A stretch of 53,327 bases of DNA from Planctomycetaceae bacterium (GCA_002709045.1 PAPJ01000047.1:1-53327), one strand, 5' to 3'; shown: positions 1 to 9,061, counted from the stretch's first letter. Notes: generated by a model not told the origin, from the sequence alone. A program made the numbers and translations.

Positions 1-1
1 G

Positions 2-1216
2 GGCGATGCTGATGTGGCTGCCGCGGGAATGATGGGACAACCTAGACGTAATCTCTGGCAATCTGAACCAGTCAACGCTGACGTTCCAGACGGAGTACCA
101 GGAAATGATAACAATCACATTTTCCAATATAGTCTGCGGACTACTTTAGGCTATCTCAATAGAACTTATGGACTTCCTAGGAATAATGGAACACCAACTC
201 CCGATAACAGCTTTCCCTCACTTCAGTGGAACAATCGACCATTTGTTTCCAGCCTTGAATTGATGCAGGTCCCCTACAGTAAGTCATCAAGATTATTGTT
301 TGACTATTCGCTAGATCGACACAATACGCCAGCTATTGAAAACCCATATGATTTAACAGACGTAGATCGAGGAGTTGGAATATTACCTCAGCGAGAGGGT
401 AGTCCGAATACAGAATACAATCACCTTCTAAATTTCTTTGAGTCGGGAGGTAACGCCTCTAACTTCCAACGAATCTTTGATTACTTACATACACCGAGCC
501 CATTTGCCGGGGCCTACACCTATCTCAATCCACTTATGTTTGGTTCTGGTTTTGGTACCGATGAACTACACCCACCGTTCAATAAAGTCTCTAATTTCAG
601 AGATCCCGGAAAAATTAATATTAATACAATCTTTGACCCAGCCGTTTATGCGGGATTAATGAATGGGCATCCGGGCCCTTCTTATGCGAATTGGTTTGAC
701 TCACGGCGTGGATATCCCAGAGCCGGGGGTAATTTACTTTCGTTCAATGCTAACATGCCATCATTGTTTACTAACCCAGTTCGCCCCGCTGGTAGTGGAG
801 ACATCGTACCCCTGACGGGACTGGAGAGAACAGACGTGGAACTTTCCATTCTTCGGAATAATCAGGCAGGTAACCAACTACTAAACAACACAGGCTATAC
901 CGAGCAGGCACGAAACGCCCGACGAAACTCATCCTTCAAATATCAAAGTGTGCAGCGACTCGATAATCTGGTGACGGGACGATCAAACGTCTATGCGGTG
1001 TGGATTACGATGGGGTACTTTGAAGTTACCGCAGCCCCGCCAACACCTGTGAATCCAGACGGATATCAATTGGGGCAGGAGATCGGTAACGATCGAGGAG
1101 AAGTACGTCGTCATCGGGCATTTTACATGATCGACCGTAGTATTCCGGCCGCTTTTGAGCCTGGTGAAAATCATAACGTCGACAAAACTGTCATCTTACG
1201 TCGTTACATTGACTAA
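2..1216 (+). CDS. C-terminal part of a large planctomycete pilus/secretion-type protein (5' truncated by the window)
   Basis: The reading frame is open from base 2 with no start needed (Gly-Asp-Ala-Asp before the first GTG at 14), so this is the 3' end of a longer gene. About 404 residues are visible, rich in Asn, Pro and Tyr and with no membrane segment. The last 60 residues (RRHRAFYMIDRSIPAAFEPG, then HNVDKTVILRRYID) resemble, from memory, the conserved end of very large planctomycete proteins whose genes sit near prepilin-type genes, so a pilus or type II secretion-like surface role is possible. No catalytic motif was found. The next gene on this strand starts about 120 bases on. The family assignment is a recollection, not a search result; the coding call itself is firm because the frame is long and uninterrupted. 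Confidence 0.75.
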   Translation, partial: GDADVAAAGMMGQPRRNLWQSEPVNADVPDGVPGNDNNHIFQYSLRTTLGYLNRTYGLPRNNGTPTPDNSFPSLQWNNRPFVSSLELMQVPYSKSSRLLFDYSLDRHNTPAIENPYDLTDVDRGVGILPQREGSPNTEYNHLLNFFESGGNASNFQRIFDYLHTPSPFAGAYTYLNPLMFGSGFGTDELHPPFNKVSNFRDPGKININTIFDPAVYAGLMNGHPGPSYANWFDSRRGYPRAGGNLLSFNANMPSLFTNPVRPAGSGDIVPLTGLERTDVELSILRNNQAGNQLLNNTGYTEQARNARRNSSFKYQSVQRLDNLVTGRSNVYAVWITMGYFEVTAAPPTPVNPDGYQLGQEIGNDRGEVRRHRAFYMIDRSIPAAFEPGENHNVDKTVILRRYID

Positions 1217-1337
1217 ACTGTGAGACGCTGCCGGACAAGCTCCAAGGATCAACCTAGCTGTTTGATCGTTGAACAATTAGGCCATGTCACAGATAATAGC
1301 GGAAGCGTTCGTTTTGTAGACTCTTTGGAGTTCTGTG

Positions 1338-3299
1338 GTGTCTTCTGATTCCGGCAGTCAATTTGATTTAGTCCCCATGACGGGCCCTGCTGCGCATACC
1401 GATCGCCCGGAGATGGTCGCGTTTTCGCTTCAATCTAAGTTGCCCCTGCCGGACGTCTCCGAATTACCGGATGTTACTCTGACCGATGCTGCTGAAGAAG
1501 TGCCTGACGAGGGCGTGACTCCTGAAACAGTCGGCACCAATCCAAATGTTCCGATGCGTATCGGTTCCATTTGGCTCGACGGCGAAAGTCTTATGTGCTC
1601 ATGCCCTGAGTGCCTGGCGCCTATAACCATCCGCCACTGGCTGATGGTCGCGGATTGCTGGAACTGTGGCACGGCTGTCCTGCTCAGTGCCGAACAGGAA
1701 CAGGCTGTCAAACAGCTGATGAAAAAGACTTCCGAACAGGAACCTGAAGTCTTACTAAAAACAAAACGCATGGATCGCTCTGATTCAGTTGCTCTGCCAT
1801 ATTACCCGGCTGCCGAACCTAGCAAAGCAGCGTCTCGCCTGCGAACGATGCTGGTCTATGAAGATAACCTGCACTGGACTCGCCGTGCATTCAATCAAAC
1901 ACCGGCCTGGATTATTAGCTTGTTAGCACATATCTTTGTGCTCATTTTAATGGGCCTGCTATACGAGAATGAGCCAGACGAAGGCGAATATATAACTTTA
2001 TCAGTGGTCGTAGGAGACGCCGATCAGGAAGGAGGAAATATCACCAATCTGACACCTGATGCGGAGGAAAACTATGAGCTTCCTCCACCCGACAATATTG
2101 ATCCTAATAATCCTGAAGAAATGGAAAAGGTTAATCAGGATCGCGAAGTCGCCGAACAACTACAAAAAGACTTCGATACTGATAATCCTAATCTTCCGGA
2201 CGTTGATTCTGTTAAACGGCGTATCAATGAAGCAACGGGCACGAACAAGACCATTCTTGCACGCGACCCCCGAGTTCGCAAACAGGTCGTATCCCGTGAG
2301 GGTGGAACCTCAGCGACCGAGGCTGCGGTCGCTCGCGGACTGGAATGGCTGGCCCGTCATCAGGAACCGGGAGGCCACTGGAGTCTCCATAAATTCAACA
2401 CTCAGGCAGGCTGTACATGTCAGGATCTGGGACGAGCAATCACCGATGCAGGTGCAACATCACTGGCTCTGCTACCATTCCTCGGTGCAGGGCAGACTCA
2501 TATTGCTGGTATGTATAAAGATCAGGTAAGAGCCGGACTAGACTACCTACTGGATAATCAGGCTCCAGACGGTGACCTTAGTGCTGAAGCACGTGGGAAC
2601 ACTCGTATGTATACCCATGGTCAGGCCACTATCGTACTCTGCGAAGCTTACATGATGTCAGGTGACCGACGTCTAAAACAGCCTGCCCAGAATGCTATTA
2701 ACTTTGTTCTCTCGTCTCAGCACCAGCAGGGAGGCTGGCGATACAATCCCGGACAGGCCGGGGATACTAGTGTTGTAGGATGGCAAATTATGGCATTGCA
2801 ATCAGCAAGAGCAGCGGGGCTGCAAGTACCAAATCTGGTTTTGCAAAAGGCCAATGAATTCCTCAACAGTGTTCAGGCTCCTAACCAGCTCTATGCTTAT
2901 CAGCCCCGGGTCTCTCCAACGCATGTCATGACAGCTGAAGCCATTCTTTGCCGTTACTATTTGGGACACGGTAGAAATGCATCAACAATCGACACCGGCA
3001 TCAATTACCTCATCGATAACCATCTACCCAGTAAAGGTGGGATGAATATTTATTATCTGTATTACGGTACACAGGTAATGCATCACTACGGTGGTCCTGA
3101 ATGGGATCTATGGAATGATCAGATGCGAGAACTGCTGATTAATACTCAAAATACCGACGGACATCGTCGTGGCAGTTGGACTCCGACGGAAAACCATGAT
3201 AAACAGGGCGGACGTTTATACGCAACGGCGATGGCTGTCTGTTGTCTGGAAGTCTACTACAGGCATTTGCCAATTTTCCGCAAATTCGAAGTCAAATAA
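1338..3299 (+). CDS. Membrane-anchored zinc-ribbon protein with prenyltransferase/squalene-cyclase-type repeats
   Basis: About 653 residues. A Cys cluster at roughly residues 87-110 (CxCxxC, then CxxC) looks like a zinc ribbon. One membrane span lies near 190-210 (IISLLAHIFVLILMGLLY), followed by an acidic Asn/Pro/Glu-rich linker to about 320. The rest is an alpha-helical repeat region: GLEWLARHQEPGGHWS, GLDYLLDNQAPDG, AINFVLSSQHQQGGWRYNPG and similar, the pattern of terpene cyclase/prenyltransferase barrels. No DxDD protonation motif was found, so cyclase activity is doubtful; a binding or scaffold role is as likely. Two adjacent GTG codons (1335, 1338) could start it; 1338 is chosen because GGAG at 1327-1330 is then 7 bases away. 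It converges on the CHAT gene with 9 bases between the stops. Confidence 0.8.
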   Translation: MSSDSGSQFDLVPMTGPAAHTDRPEMVAFSLQSKLPLPDVSELPDVTLTDAAEEVPDEGVTPETVGTNPNVPMRIGSIWLDGESLMCSCPECLAPITIRHWLMVADCWNCGTAVLLSAEQEQAVKQLMKKTSEQEPEVLLKTKRMDRSDSVALPYYPAAEPSKAASRLRTMLVYEDNLHWTRRAFNQTPAWIISLLAHIFVLILMGLLYENEPDEGEYITLSVVVGDADQEGGNITNLTPDAEENYELPPPDNIDPNNPEEMEKVNQDREVAEQLQKDFDTDNPNLPDVDSVKRRINEATGTNKTILARDPRVRKQVVSREGGTSATEAAVARGLEWLARHQEPGGHWSLHKFNTQAGCTCQDLGRAITDAGATSLALLPFLGAGQTHIAGMYKDQVRAGLDYLLDNQAPDGDLSAEARGNTRMYTHGQATIVLCEAYMMSGDRRLKQPAQNAINFVLSSQHQQGGWRYNPGQAGDTSVVGWQIMALQSARAAGLQVPNLVLQKANEFLNSVQAPNQLYAYQPRVSPTHVMTAEAILCRYYLGHGRNASTIDTGINYLIDNHLPSKGGMNIYYLYYGTQVMHHYGGPEWDLWNDQMRELLINTQNTDGHRRGSWTPTENHDKQGGRLYATAMAVCCLEVYYRHLPIFRKFEVK

Positions 3300-3308
3300 T
3301 CCTGCAGC

Positions 3309-6300
3309 TTACTTATTACCCTTGAGGAAATTCGGTGGTTTGAATTCAACCGGATCATCATCTTTCTTTCCATTCCCGTTTGGATTCAAATTGAACGCGC
3401 CAGGTTTAGGATTCCCAAGTATGACTCTACCATCGCCCTGACCACCATTGGGATTCACAGCAGCAGCTCCTTTTTGATTTAGTGCAGCATCTACTTCAGC
3501 CTCTTTTTCAATCTTTAACTGTTCAATCGGAACAGCACCATTAGATGCTGAAGAAATATCCACTAACATGTAACCGGACCAGAAGAATGGATGAGATGTG
3601 TCAATCGGAGCATCAAAATCACGGGCACGCGGTTCTTTCTCCGGATTCGACTGACCGGAGCGAAGCGCATTGATCGAAACCTGCCAGGCCTGATCGACTG
3701 GTAAATCGCGAGATTTCTCCAAAAATTCTCCCATCAGCTTGTAAGTGGATTCGCCTCCCACTCGCCAGCGACTAAGAGCGACTGTCCGTGAACCGCTGGC
3801 CAACATACCAACAGTTGTCAGAAAAATTTCGTTTCCGGCAGCGTGTTGCTTAAGTCCGGAATCAATCCCCGTTCGATAACCGGGTAAGCAAATAATATCG
3901 CAATTGCTCCAGGGAATCTTCATCCATTGGTTCAAAGAACTACCCCTGCGACCCGGTATAACATCCCAGTCATAGCTGGCCATCTGAGTACCTGTCATAT
4001 CCTGCAAAACGATAAGTTGATTACTGATTGGTCCGAGCTGAGCACCAGTCCCCGGGAATTCAACCGGCAACACTTCAGCTGTATTAATCTTTTCGGTGAA
4101 GCCCTTCAATAAATCCGCACGCAGTTTTTCATCATCTTCTAAAGCAAATGGGCCATCCACAACACTGGTTCTGGTAATCGGACGCTGATTTCTCCCGTCA
4201 CCCAAAACCAGTGATACGGTGGGACTGTAGCGAACCCTATGCGTGGCAATTAAAGGGTTTTCACCAAGCGGTAGTAATTCAAACGGTACATACCACAGAA
4301 ATCCATCCGGGACGATAACGATCTGACGACCTGCATCAAACGGATTCTCCTGCACGGAGCCAAAAATAGCATTTTCAACCGTTGCCAGACTTTGCTTCCA
4401 TTCCTCATTGGCAAGTATCTTCGGCGTAACTTGTGTATTGGTGTCAAAATGACCCATCTGGCGATACATTGTTCTTAGAGAAGCAAGAATTGTTGCTGGC
4501 GAACCAACCTTCCAACTCTGGTATTTTTCGTTGGATAGCATGAATCCATAGAATGCTCGTTTCGTTGCAAAGAATGAAATGACCACCTGATTGGCAGGCA
4601 GTTGAGCTTTAAGCTCTTTCATGTTGTACAACGGAGGAAAGGAAAACTCTGTTGGATTAGGTTCTAATGCCATACGTTGCAGATAAGTTTCCTGAGCCAC
4701 TGTACCCTGTTTCAGTGTTGGGAAGGTCTGCTGCTGAACACCAATATCATCCGCCTGCTGCGGTGCCAATGGCAGATCTTGAACCTTTGTCAGAAACTGC
4801 TGCAACACCTGGCGGTTATGTTGATAGTTGGGATACTTATTGAGCAAAGCCTGACGTTGTTGCAAAGCCTGTTTTGAGAGCAATTCTTCCGGACCTTCAA
4901 GGATCCATCGCAAACTAAGTACACGGCCTCCCATCGGCAACGTCTTATAGAATCGATGTCTACGAATTCTGTCCGTGATTTCAACTGCTCGCTCAATTTC
5001 CTTTCGATTCATGGCTAACTCAAACCAACGTTCCATCGTCTGCTCATGGTCTGAAAGCAGATACTTCAATGTATCGCGTGGGCTATAAATCCAGTCGATT
5101 GGACCCGGATCTCTTAAAACCCGTTCATAAACAAGATCAGCAGTTCGTTCTGTGATAGAACCATTTTTGAATAACGCATCTGCGTGAGCAATTTGCAGTA
5201 ACCAGGGGGAAGCATCCGTCTGGAATGTCAGCAATCTGCTCATAATCTGCTGGCCTGCTGCCAATTCGCGTTTCTGAAATGATGCCAGTGCATTTACAAA
5301 TAGCAACCGGGCGCCAATCTCCCCAGCTCCCATCTCTGCCCGATTGATTACTGTTTGAGCTTTCTTTACCAATGCGTCAGCTTGCTGATGCTGCGCTGCT
5401 GCCACAGCACTCTCTGCGGCTGACGTATAAGTCGATGCCTCCAGCCACTCAGATTCAAGGCGAGCATAATTCGCAATCTCAGCAAGTCCCGGAAATGCTC
5501 CTGGAAGATCCCCGGCCGATTGATTCTTTACTCCCCAACGAACTGCTTCCTCGACAACATCGTAACTGTTGTAGAGAGCCGCACTGATCGTCGATTCTTT
5601 AAAGTAGTTAGCAGCCTGTGGATACTGTTTCTGCTCAAAAGCAAGTTTGCCTAACTCCAACAAGGCTAATCCGGACAACTCATGGTCCATACGGCCAAAC
5701 GAAATGGATGACTGTAACTCAGCAACAGCAACCTGTGAATCTCCGACCGAGTGCTTGGCTACACCCAGCATCAAACTGATCCAACCCTGAGTCCAGTGAT
5801 TAGGAGCCGTTGGTCGTAACTCTAACACTTCCATGACTCGGTTTGTCAGCGAAGAAAGACGACAGGTTACGCCTAACAATTCAGTTCGCCTTCGGATTGC
5901 GAGTGTAATACATCGAACAATTTCTCTGGCATTAATCGGTGTCAGCATTGCTGGTTGCACTGTCCCACCCTGTTGCAGCACCCGAAAATTATCCAATCGC
6001 CCGCGAAAAATATTTAATGACTCGGGAGTCTTGCCCATCACCATTTGTCGGGAAGAAGGTCCCCAGGTAACCTTACGAGTGGAACGGAAACTTTGCGGAA
6101 GCACATTGGGCATGTACAAACGCAGCATCCACTGAGGATTGTTGACCAATAGAGTTAGTGCTATATCATACTGCTGTAATGCCTGACGGGACTGTCCCAT
6201 CTGATAGAAACATTCACCCAACATGGCGCGATGGCAAATACTATCGATCCATTCACCTTCAGGAGACTTGATACGCGACGTTCGATTAAAACCGGTCGCT

Positions 6301-6509
6301 GCTGAGCGGAATTCACCTTCATGGAACTCAGCCATTGCAATCCAGTAGTCAGCTCGTGGATAGCCGGAGGATCCCTGAGCATAGACGATCGCGTTGTTGC
6401 ATAAAATTAATATCAGAAGCAAACAAACAGCAGCAAATCCATTCCAAATTCGCATACGCTGACCGCCTAATCCATGCATATTAAAATTGATGGAATTTAT
6501 GGAAGCCAT
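3309..6509 (-). CDS. Secreted TPR-CHAT domain protein with apparently inactive CHAT domain
   Basis: CHAT proteins are caspase-like peptidases or their inactive relatives. The N-terminus has a signal peptide (FAAVCLLLILILCNNAIVYAQ), then about 500 residues of helical TPR-like repeats (for example ALLELGKLAFEQKQYPQAANYFKE). The CHAT region follows: IVIVPDGFLWYVPFELLP, RVRYSPTVSLVLG, a late SGSRTVALSRWRV block and the terminal HPFFWSGYMLV. Where active members have LSACxTG, this one reads LPGYRTG, so the Cys is replaced, and no AxHG-type histidine motif precedes it. The longest frame starts at 6557. ATG 6509 has AGGGGA 9 bases upstream and is preferred; ATG 6455 directly before the signal peptide is the alternative. 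The C-terminus is Asn/Gly-rich. Partners and substrate are unknown. Confidence 0.85.
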   Translation of the reverse strand: MASINSINFNMHGLGGQRMRIWNGFAAVCLLLILILCNNAIVYAQGSSGYPRADYWIAMAEFHEGEFRSAATGFNRTSRIKSPEGEWIDSICHRAMLGECFYQMGQSRQALQQYDIALTLLVNNPQWMLRLYMPNVLPQSFRSTRKVTWGPSSRQMVMGKTPESLNIFRGRLDNFRVLQQGGTVQPAMLTPINAREIVRCITLAIRRRTELLGVTCRLSSLTNRVMEVLELRPTAPNHWTQGWISLMLGVAKHSVGDSQVAVAELQSSISFGRMDHELSGLALLELGKLAFEQKQYPQAANYFKESTISAALYNSYDVVEEAVRWGVKNQSAGDLPGAFPGLAEIANYARLESEWLEASTYTSAAESAVAAAQHQQADALVKKAQTVINRAEMGAGEIGARLLFVNALASFQKRELAAGQQIMSRLLTFQTDASPWLLQIAHADALFKNGSITERTADLVYERVLRDPGPIDWIYSPRDTLKYLLSDHEQTMERWFELAMNRKEIERAVEITDRIRRHRFYKTLPMGGRVLSLRWILEGPEELLSKQALQQRQALLNKYPNYQHNRQVLQQFLTKVQDLPLAPQQADDIGVQQQTFPTLKQGTVAQETYLQRMALEPNPTEFSFPPLYNMKELKAQLPANQVVISFFATKRAFYGFMLSNEKYQSWKVGSPATILASLRTMYRQMGHFDTNTQVTPKILANEEWKQSLATVENAIFGSVQENPFDAGRQIVIVPDGFLWYVPFELLPLGENPLIATHRVRYSPTVSLVLGDGRNQRPITRTSVVDGPFALEDDEKLRADLLKGFTEKINTAEVLPVEFPGTGAQLGPISNQLIVLQDMTGTQMASYDWDVIPGRRGSSLNQWMKIPWSNCDIICLPGYRTGIDSGLKQHAAGNEIFLTTVGMLASGSRTVALSRWRVGGESTYKLMGEFLEKSRDLPVDQAWQVSINALRSGQSNPEKEPRARDFDAPIDTSHPFFWSGYMLVDISSASNGAVPIEQLKIEKEAEVDAALNQKGAAAVNPNGGQGDGRVILGNPKPGAFNLNPNGNGKKDDDPVEFKPPNFLKGNK

Positions 6510-6897
6510 AGGTTTTAATCCCCTGCAAATAACTGTTCGCACCTGACAAATCAACAAGGCAAAAGACTCGTTTCAGGCACTTCACACCACTCCTATTATC
6601 GGAGATTGCTTGTTCAATGACTAAGCGACATCTACCAATCATATGAAGTGCAACGGCATTAATTCCAGTAAATTGCGTAGCTTATCAAAACGACGTTTTC
6701 CCAATTTATCTATTTGTCCTATCTCATTAATTATCAACACCGCTAAAGAGGCTGATTCAGATTTCAAATAATTTCTGAGTTTTCAGACAATTAGGCCAAA
6801 GAATTCCATCCCCGCCGACGATTCGCAAACAAGTCAAAAGACAAACTTTAATTCAAAGCCCAGTCCCTTCGATCAGCAAGGGCATCGAGTTTGAAAC
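6510..6897. other. Divergent intergenic region, AT-rich
   Basis: This region of 388 bases separates the CHAT gene (minus) from the small lipoprotein gene (plus), so it should carry promoters in both directions. No convincing -35/-10 pair was found. A small inverted repeat, CCCTT/AAGGG with an 8-base loop (6865-6882), lies 15 bases before the lipoprotein start. No coding frame is credible here. If the CHAT protein starts at 6557 the region is shorter. Confidence 0.5.
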
Positions 6898-7128
6898 ATG
6901 TCCAACAAATCAAAACAATTACGATTGAAAACCTTTACTGTTCTGGCCTTTGTTGGTCTGAGTGTTCTGACCGGTTGCCAGAGTCAAATTGGTGGGCAAA
7001 CGCTACCGAGTCCTCACTATTTAACAGACGACGTGCAATATTTCGCTCCAACCGGAGAAATGAAGCTTCAACGCGAAGCGGCAGTCATGCAGGAATATAA
7101 GGCTCAGCGTGATACCGGAAGTAACTAA
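6898..7128 (+). CDS. Small conserved planctomycete lipoprotein
   Basis: 76 residues. A lysine-rich start is followed by a hydrophobic stretch and the lipobox LTGC (Cys near residue 27), so the mature protein of about 50 residues should be lipid-anchored. The mature part reads QIGGQTLPSPHYLTDDVQYF followed by a charged helix. From memory this 'GGQTLPSP-YLxDDVQYF' pattern recurs in short planctomycete proteins of unknown function. The gene stands alone: a long divergent region precedes it and a cluster of hairpins follows the stop. The overlapping frame that begins 7 bases upstream is a shadow. Function is unknown. Confidence 0.8.
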   Translation: MSNKSKQLRLKTFTVLAFVGLSVLTGCQSQIGGQTLPSPHYLTDDVQYFAPTGEMKLQREAAVMQEYKAQRDTGSN

Positions 7129-7185
7129 CAAGTCACATCATCTATCTCGAAATCCCCCCCTCCAATCGAGATAGCTGACAGACGA

Positions 7186-7230
7186 ATGAAAACCACCTTC
7201 GAATTCACAAGATTTGAAGGTGGTTTTCAT
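7186..7230. terminator. Bidirectional hairpin terminator after the lipoprotein gene
   Basis: Perfect 15-base arms, ATGAAAACCACCTTC (7186-7200) and its complement (7216-7230), enclose a 15-base loop. The stem carries an A-run on the left and a T-run on the right, so it can terminate transcription either way. It is the middle of three adjacent hairpins. Confidence 0.8.
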
Positions 7231-7243
7231 CTGCGCGCATAAC

Positions 7244-7275
7244 AAGAGCGTTGTTGATTATCCAACAACGCTCTT
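7244..7275. terminator. Hairpin terminator between lipoprotein and ftr genes
   Basis: Perfect 13-base arms, AAGAGCGTTGTTG (7244-7256) and CAACAACGCTCTT (7263-7275), with a 6-base loop. It lies 25 bases beyond the ftr stop on the minus strand and most likely ends that transcript, although no long T-run follows in either direction. Confidence 0.65.
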
Positions 7276-7299
7276 TGGTACAAATTTAGCGAATTGAAT

Positions 7300-8187
7300 T
7301 TACTTCAATATCTCATGTAATTGAATATGGAACTTGCCCAGTTTCCCACCATAATTACCGGCACCAATACGAACGATGCTTTCACCGGCAGCAGCTTCGA
7401 TCACTGCTTTCATGGCATCAGCCACGGCTTGTTCTGAAACTCCATCTACTACGATTTCATAAGCAGCAACTGTGTCCGCATGAAGTTTGGATTCCACGCG
7501 TCCACGTAAGGTTGGACAATATGGATCTGAAGTCGACGCGGGTAGAGCTTTGTAGATCGATCCCACTTTACTTCCACTGCGAGCTACACCGCCGGGAAAA
7601 GGCGCAATGGCACCTGTCGTCTCAGCAACGGCTTCGGCACCGCGACGGGCAGCTGCCAACGCTGCTGTTTTACATGTCCCCTGAAGAATGACATTTCCGC
7701 CGGCAACACCAGCTCTTACATTAAGCATATCCTGCACCAGAAATTCACCATCCATGACCGGGATTCTCCAGTGACGTTCATCCCCCAAAATCTTTGCCTT
7801 CTGAAATCCATCGCCAAAGAATCTAATCTGTTTGCCTAAAGCAACCTGTTTATCACCATCGGGTAACCCGTCATAGACCGCCGTAGAAGGACAGGTCATG
7901 ACACATTGTCCGATACGATTTGGAACAGCTTTCTGTAAGCCATCAGTAGAAAATCCAAAAATTAAAACCGCAGCACCAATACGACCATCCGGAGTTTCCT
8001 TCGCTGTTAAATAGTACTCAACACCTGTTTCAGCATCACAGGCAATCACAGAAGAACTGTAGCCTGTTAACTCCTTCAATCCGGCTTCCAGCCAATACTC
8101 ATCGGCAGCTGTAATAATCAACCGCACGTATTTCATACCGAATGCTTCGGCAAAAGTATCTTCTATTTCGGTATTACCGATCTTCAC
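7300..8187 (-). CDS. ftr: Formylmethanofuran--tetrahydromethanopterin N-formyltransferase
   Basis: Transfers a formyl group between methanofuran and tetrahydromethanopterin in the archaeal-type C1 pathway that planctomycetes and methylotrophs share (bacterial name fhcD). The 295 residues match the family length of just under 300. Family segments visible include KIGNTEIEDTFAEAFGMKYVR at the N-terminus, GRIGAAVLIFGFS, an RIGQCVMTCPSTAVYDGLP segment, and the C-terminal GAGNYGGKLGKFHIQLHEIL. The frame extends to a TTG at 8229, but GTG 8187 is chosen: GGGGAG lies 8 bases upstream and homologues begin at this point. The formylmethanofuran dehydrogenase subunits (fhcA, B, C) that often accompany it are absent from the window. 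The protein is cytoplasmic. Confidence 0.93.
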   Translation of the reverse strand: MKIGNTEIEDTFAEAFGMKYVRLIITAADEYWLEAGLKELTGYSSSVIACDAETGVEYYLTAKETPDGRIGAAVLIFGFSTDGLQKAVPNRIGQCVMTCPSTAVYDGLPDGDKQVALGKQIRFFGDGFQKAKILGDERHWRIPVMDGEFLVQDMLNVRAGVAGGNVILQGTCKTAALAAARRGAEAVAETTGAIAPFPGGVARSGSKVGSIYKALPASTSDPYCPTLRGRVESKLHADTVAAYEIVVDGVSEQAVADAMKAVIEAAAGESIVRIGAGNYGGKLGKFHIQLHEILK

Positions 8188-8424
8188 GAATGTGCTCCCC
8201 AGGGTCACCAATCTGCTACAAACAAGCAAAGGTTTATATAATTATGATGATTACAGGCTACTGGATTGCCAAGTAGCTAGCGAATCGGCAGATTGATTCT
8301 TCCAATTCCAATTCAACCGATATAATAAAGTAAGTCGACCTTTTTTTGGGTTTGAGTTTAGACGTTCCAGTCGGATTCGGCACTGCCAGACGATCCAGAC
8401 ATTCCAGCCAGCGAGATCTTTAAG

Positions 8425-9060
8425 ATGAGTGAGCAATTCGACGCATATCGAGTCTGGCTGGGTATTCCTCCTCAACAACAACCTCCCAATCACTATCAAC
8501 TTTTAGGAATTGGACAATTCGAAGCAGATCCTGATGTCATTGAAAATGCAGCGGACCGTCAGATGACTCATGTCAGAACATATCAATCGGGTTCTCATAG
8601 TGATGATTCTCAACGCATTCTCAATGAAATCACTCAGGCTAAACTCTGCCTGTTAAAACCATCCAGCCGAGCAGCATACGAAGCGAAGTTACGTGCTCAA
8701 ACACCTTTAACCTCGCCCACCGGGGAACAGGCAATTCCAGTTTCACCTGTCGGCTCAGCACACCCCGGCATCGCTCCGATGGCCAGTCCGCCTGCCATTC
8801 CTGTCGCCCCGACTCAGCCGCAGGCACAACCGGTTCGTCCGGCGGAGATAGCCATTCCAGTTCAGGTGGATAATCCCACCGATTACCTCCCGGGTATCGC
8901 TCACCCTGATGCCAAATCGGTAACGCGTCGCGCCCGAAGTCGTCGCGGTAATGCAGGCATACCATGGATTCTTATCGTCGGTGTATTATTTGGTGTTGGA
9001 TCCATTATCGCGATTGGCATGATCATTATGAAAACAATGGGAATCACAACGGAGTCGTAG
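8425..9060 (+). CDS. J-domain-like protein lacking HPD, with C-terminal membrane anchor
   Basis: 211 residues. Residues about 5-95 (YRVWLGIPPQQQPPNHYQLL..., then ILNEITQAKLCLL and AAYEAKL) match the helical plan of a DnaJ J-domain, including the final 'xAYDxxL' helix, but no HPD tripeptide is present, so Hsp70 stimulation is not expected. In planctomycetes this domain often heads membrane proteins of unknown role. A Pro/Ala/Gln-rich linker covers about 95-160, then a basic patch (RRARSRRG) and one C-terminal span (WILIVGVLFGVGSIIAIGMII). The stop is one base before the next gene's start, so the two are probably cotranscribed. Function is unknown. Confidence 0.85.
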   Translation: MSEQFDAYRVWLGIPPQQQPPNHYQLLGIGQFEADPDVIENAADRQMTHVRTYQSGSHSDDSQRILNEITQAKLCLLKPSSRAAYEAKLRAQTPLTSPTGEQAIPVSPVGSAHPGIAPMASPPAIPVAPTQPQAQPVRPAEIAIPVQVDNPTDYLPGIAHPDAKSVTRRARSRRGNAGIPWILIVGVLFGVGSIIAIGMIIMKTMGITTES

Positions 9061-9061
9061 T

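Noticed and set aside
438..659. 73-residue frame inside the first gene
   Set aside because: Lies wholly inside the long frame of the truncated pilus-type protein; shadow.
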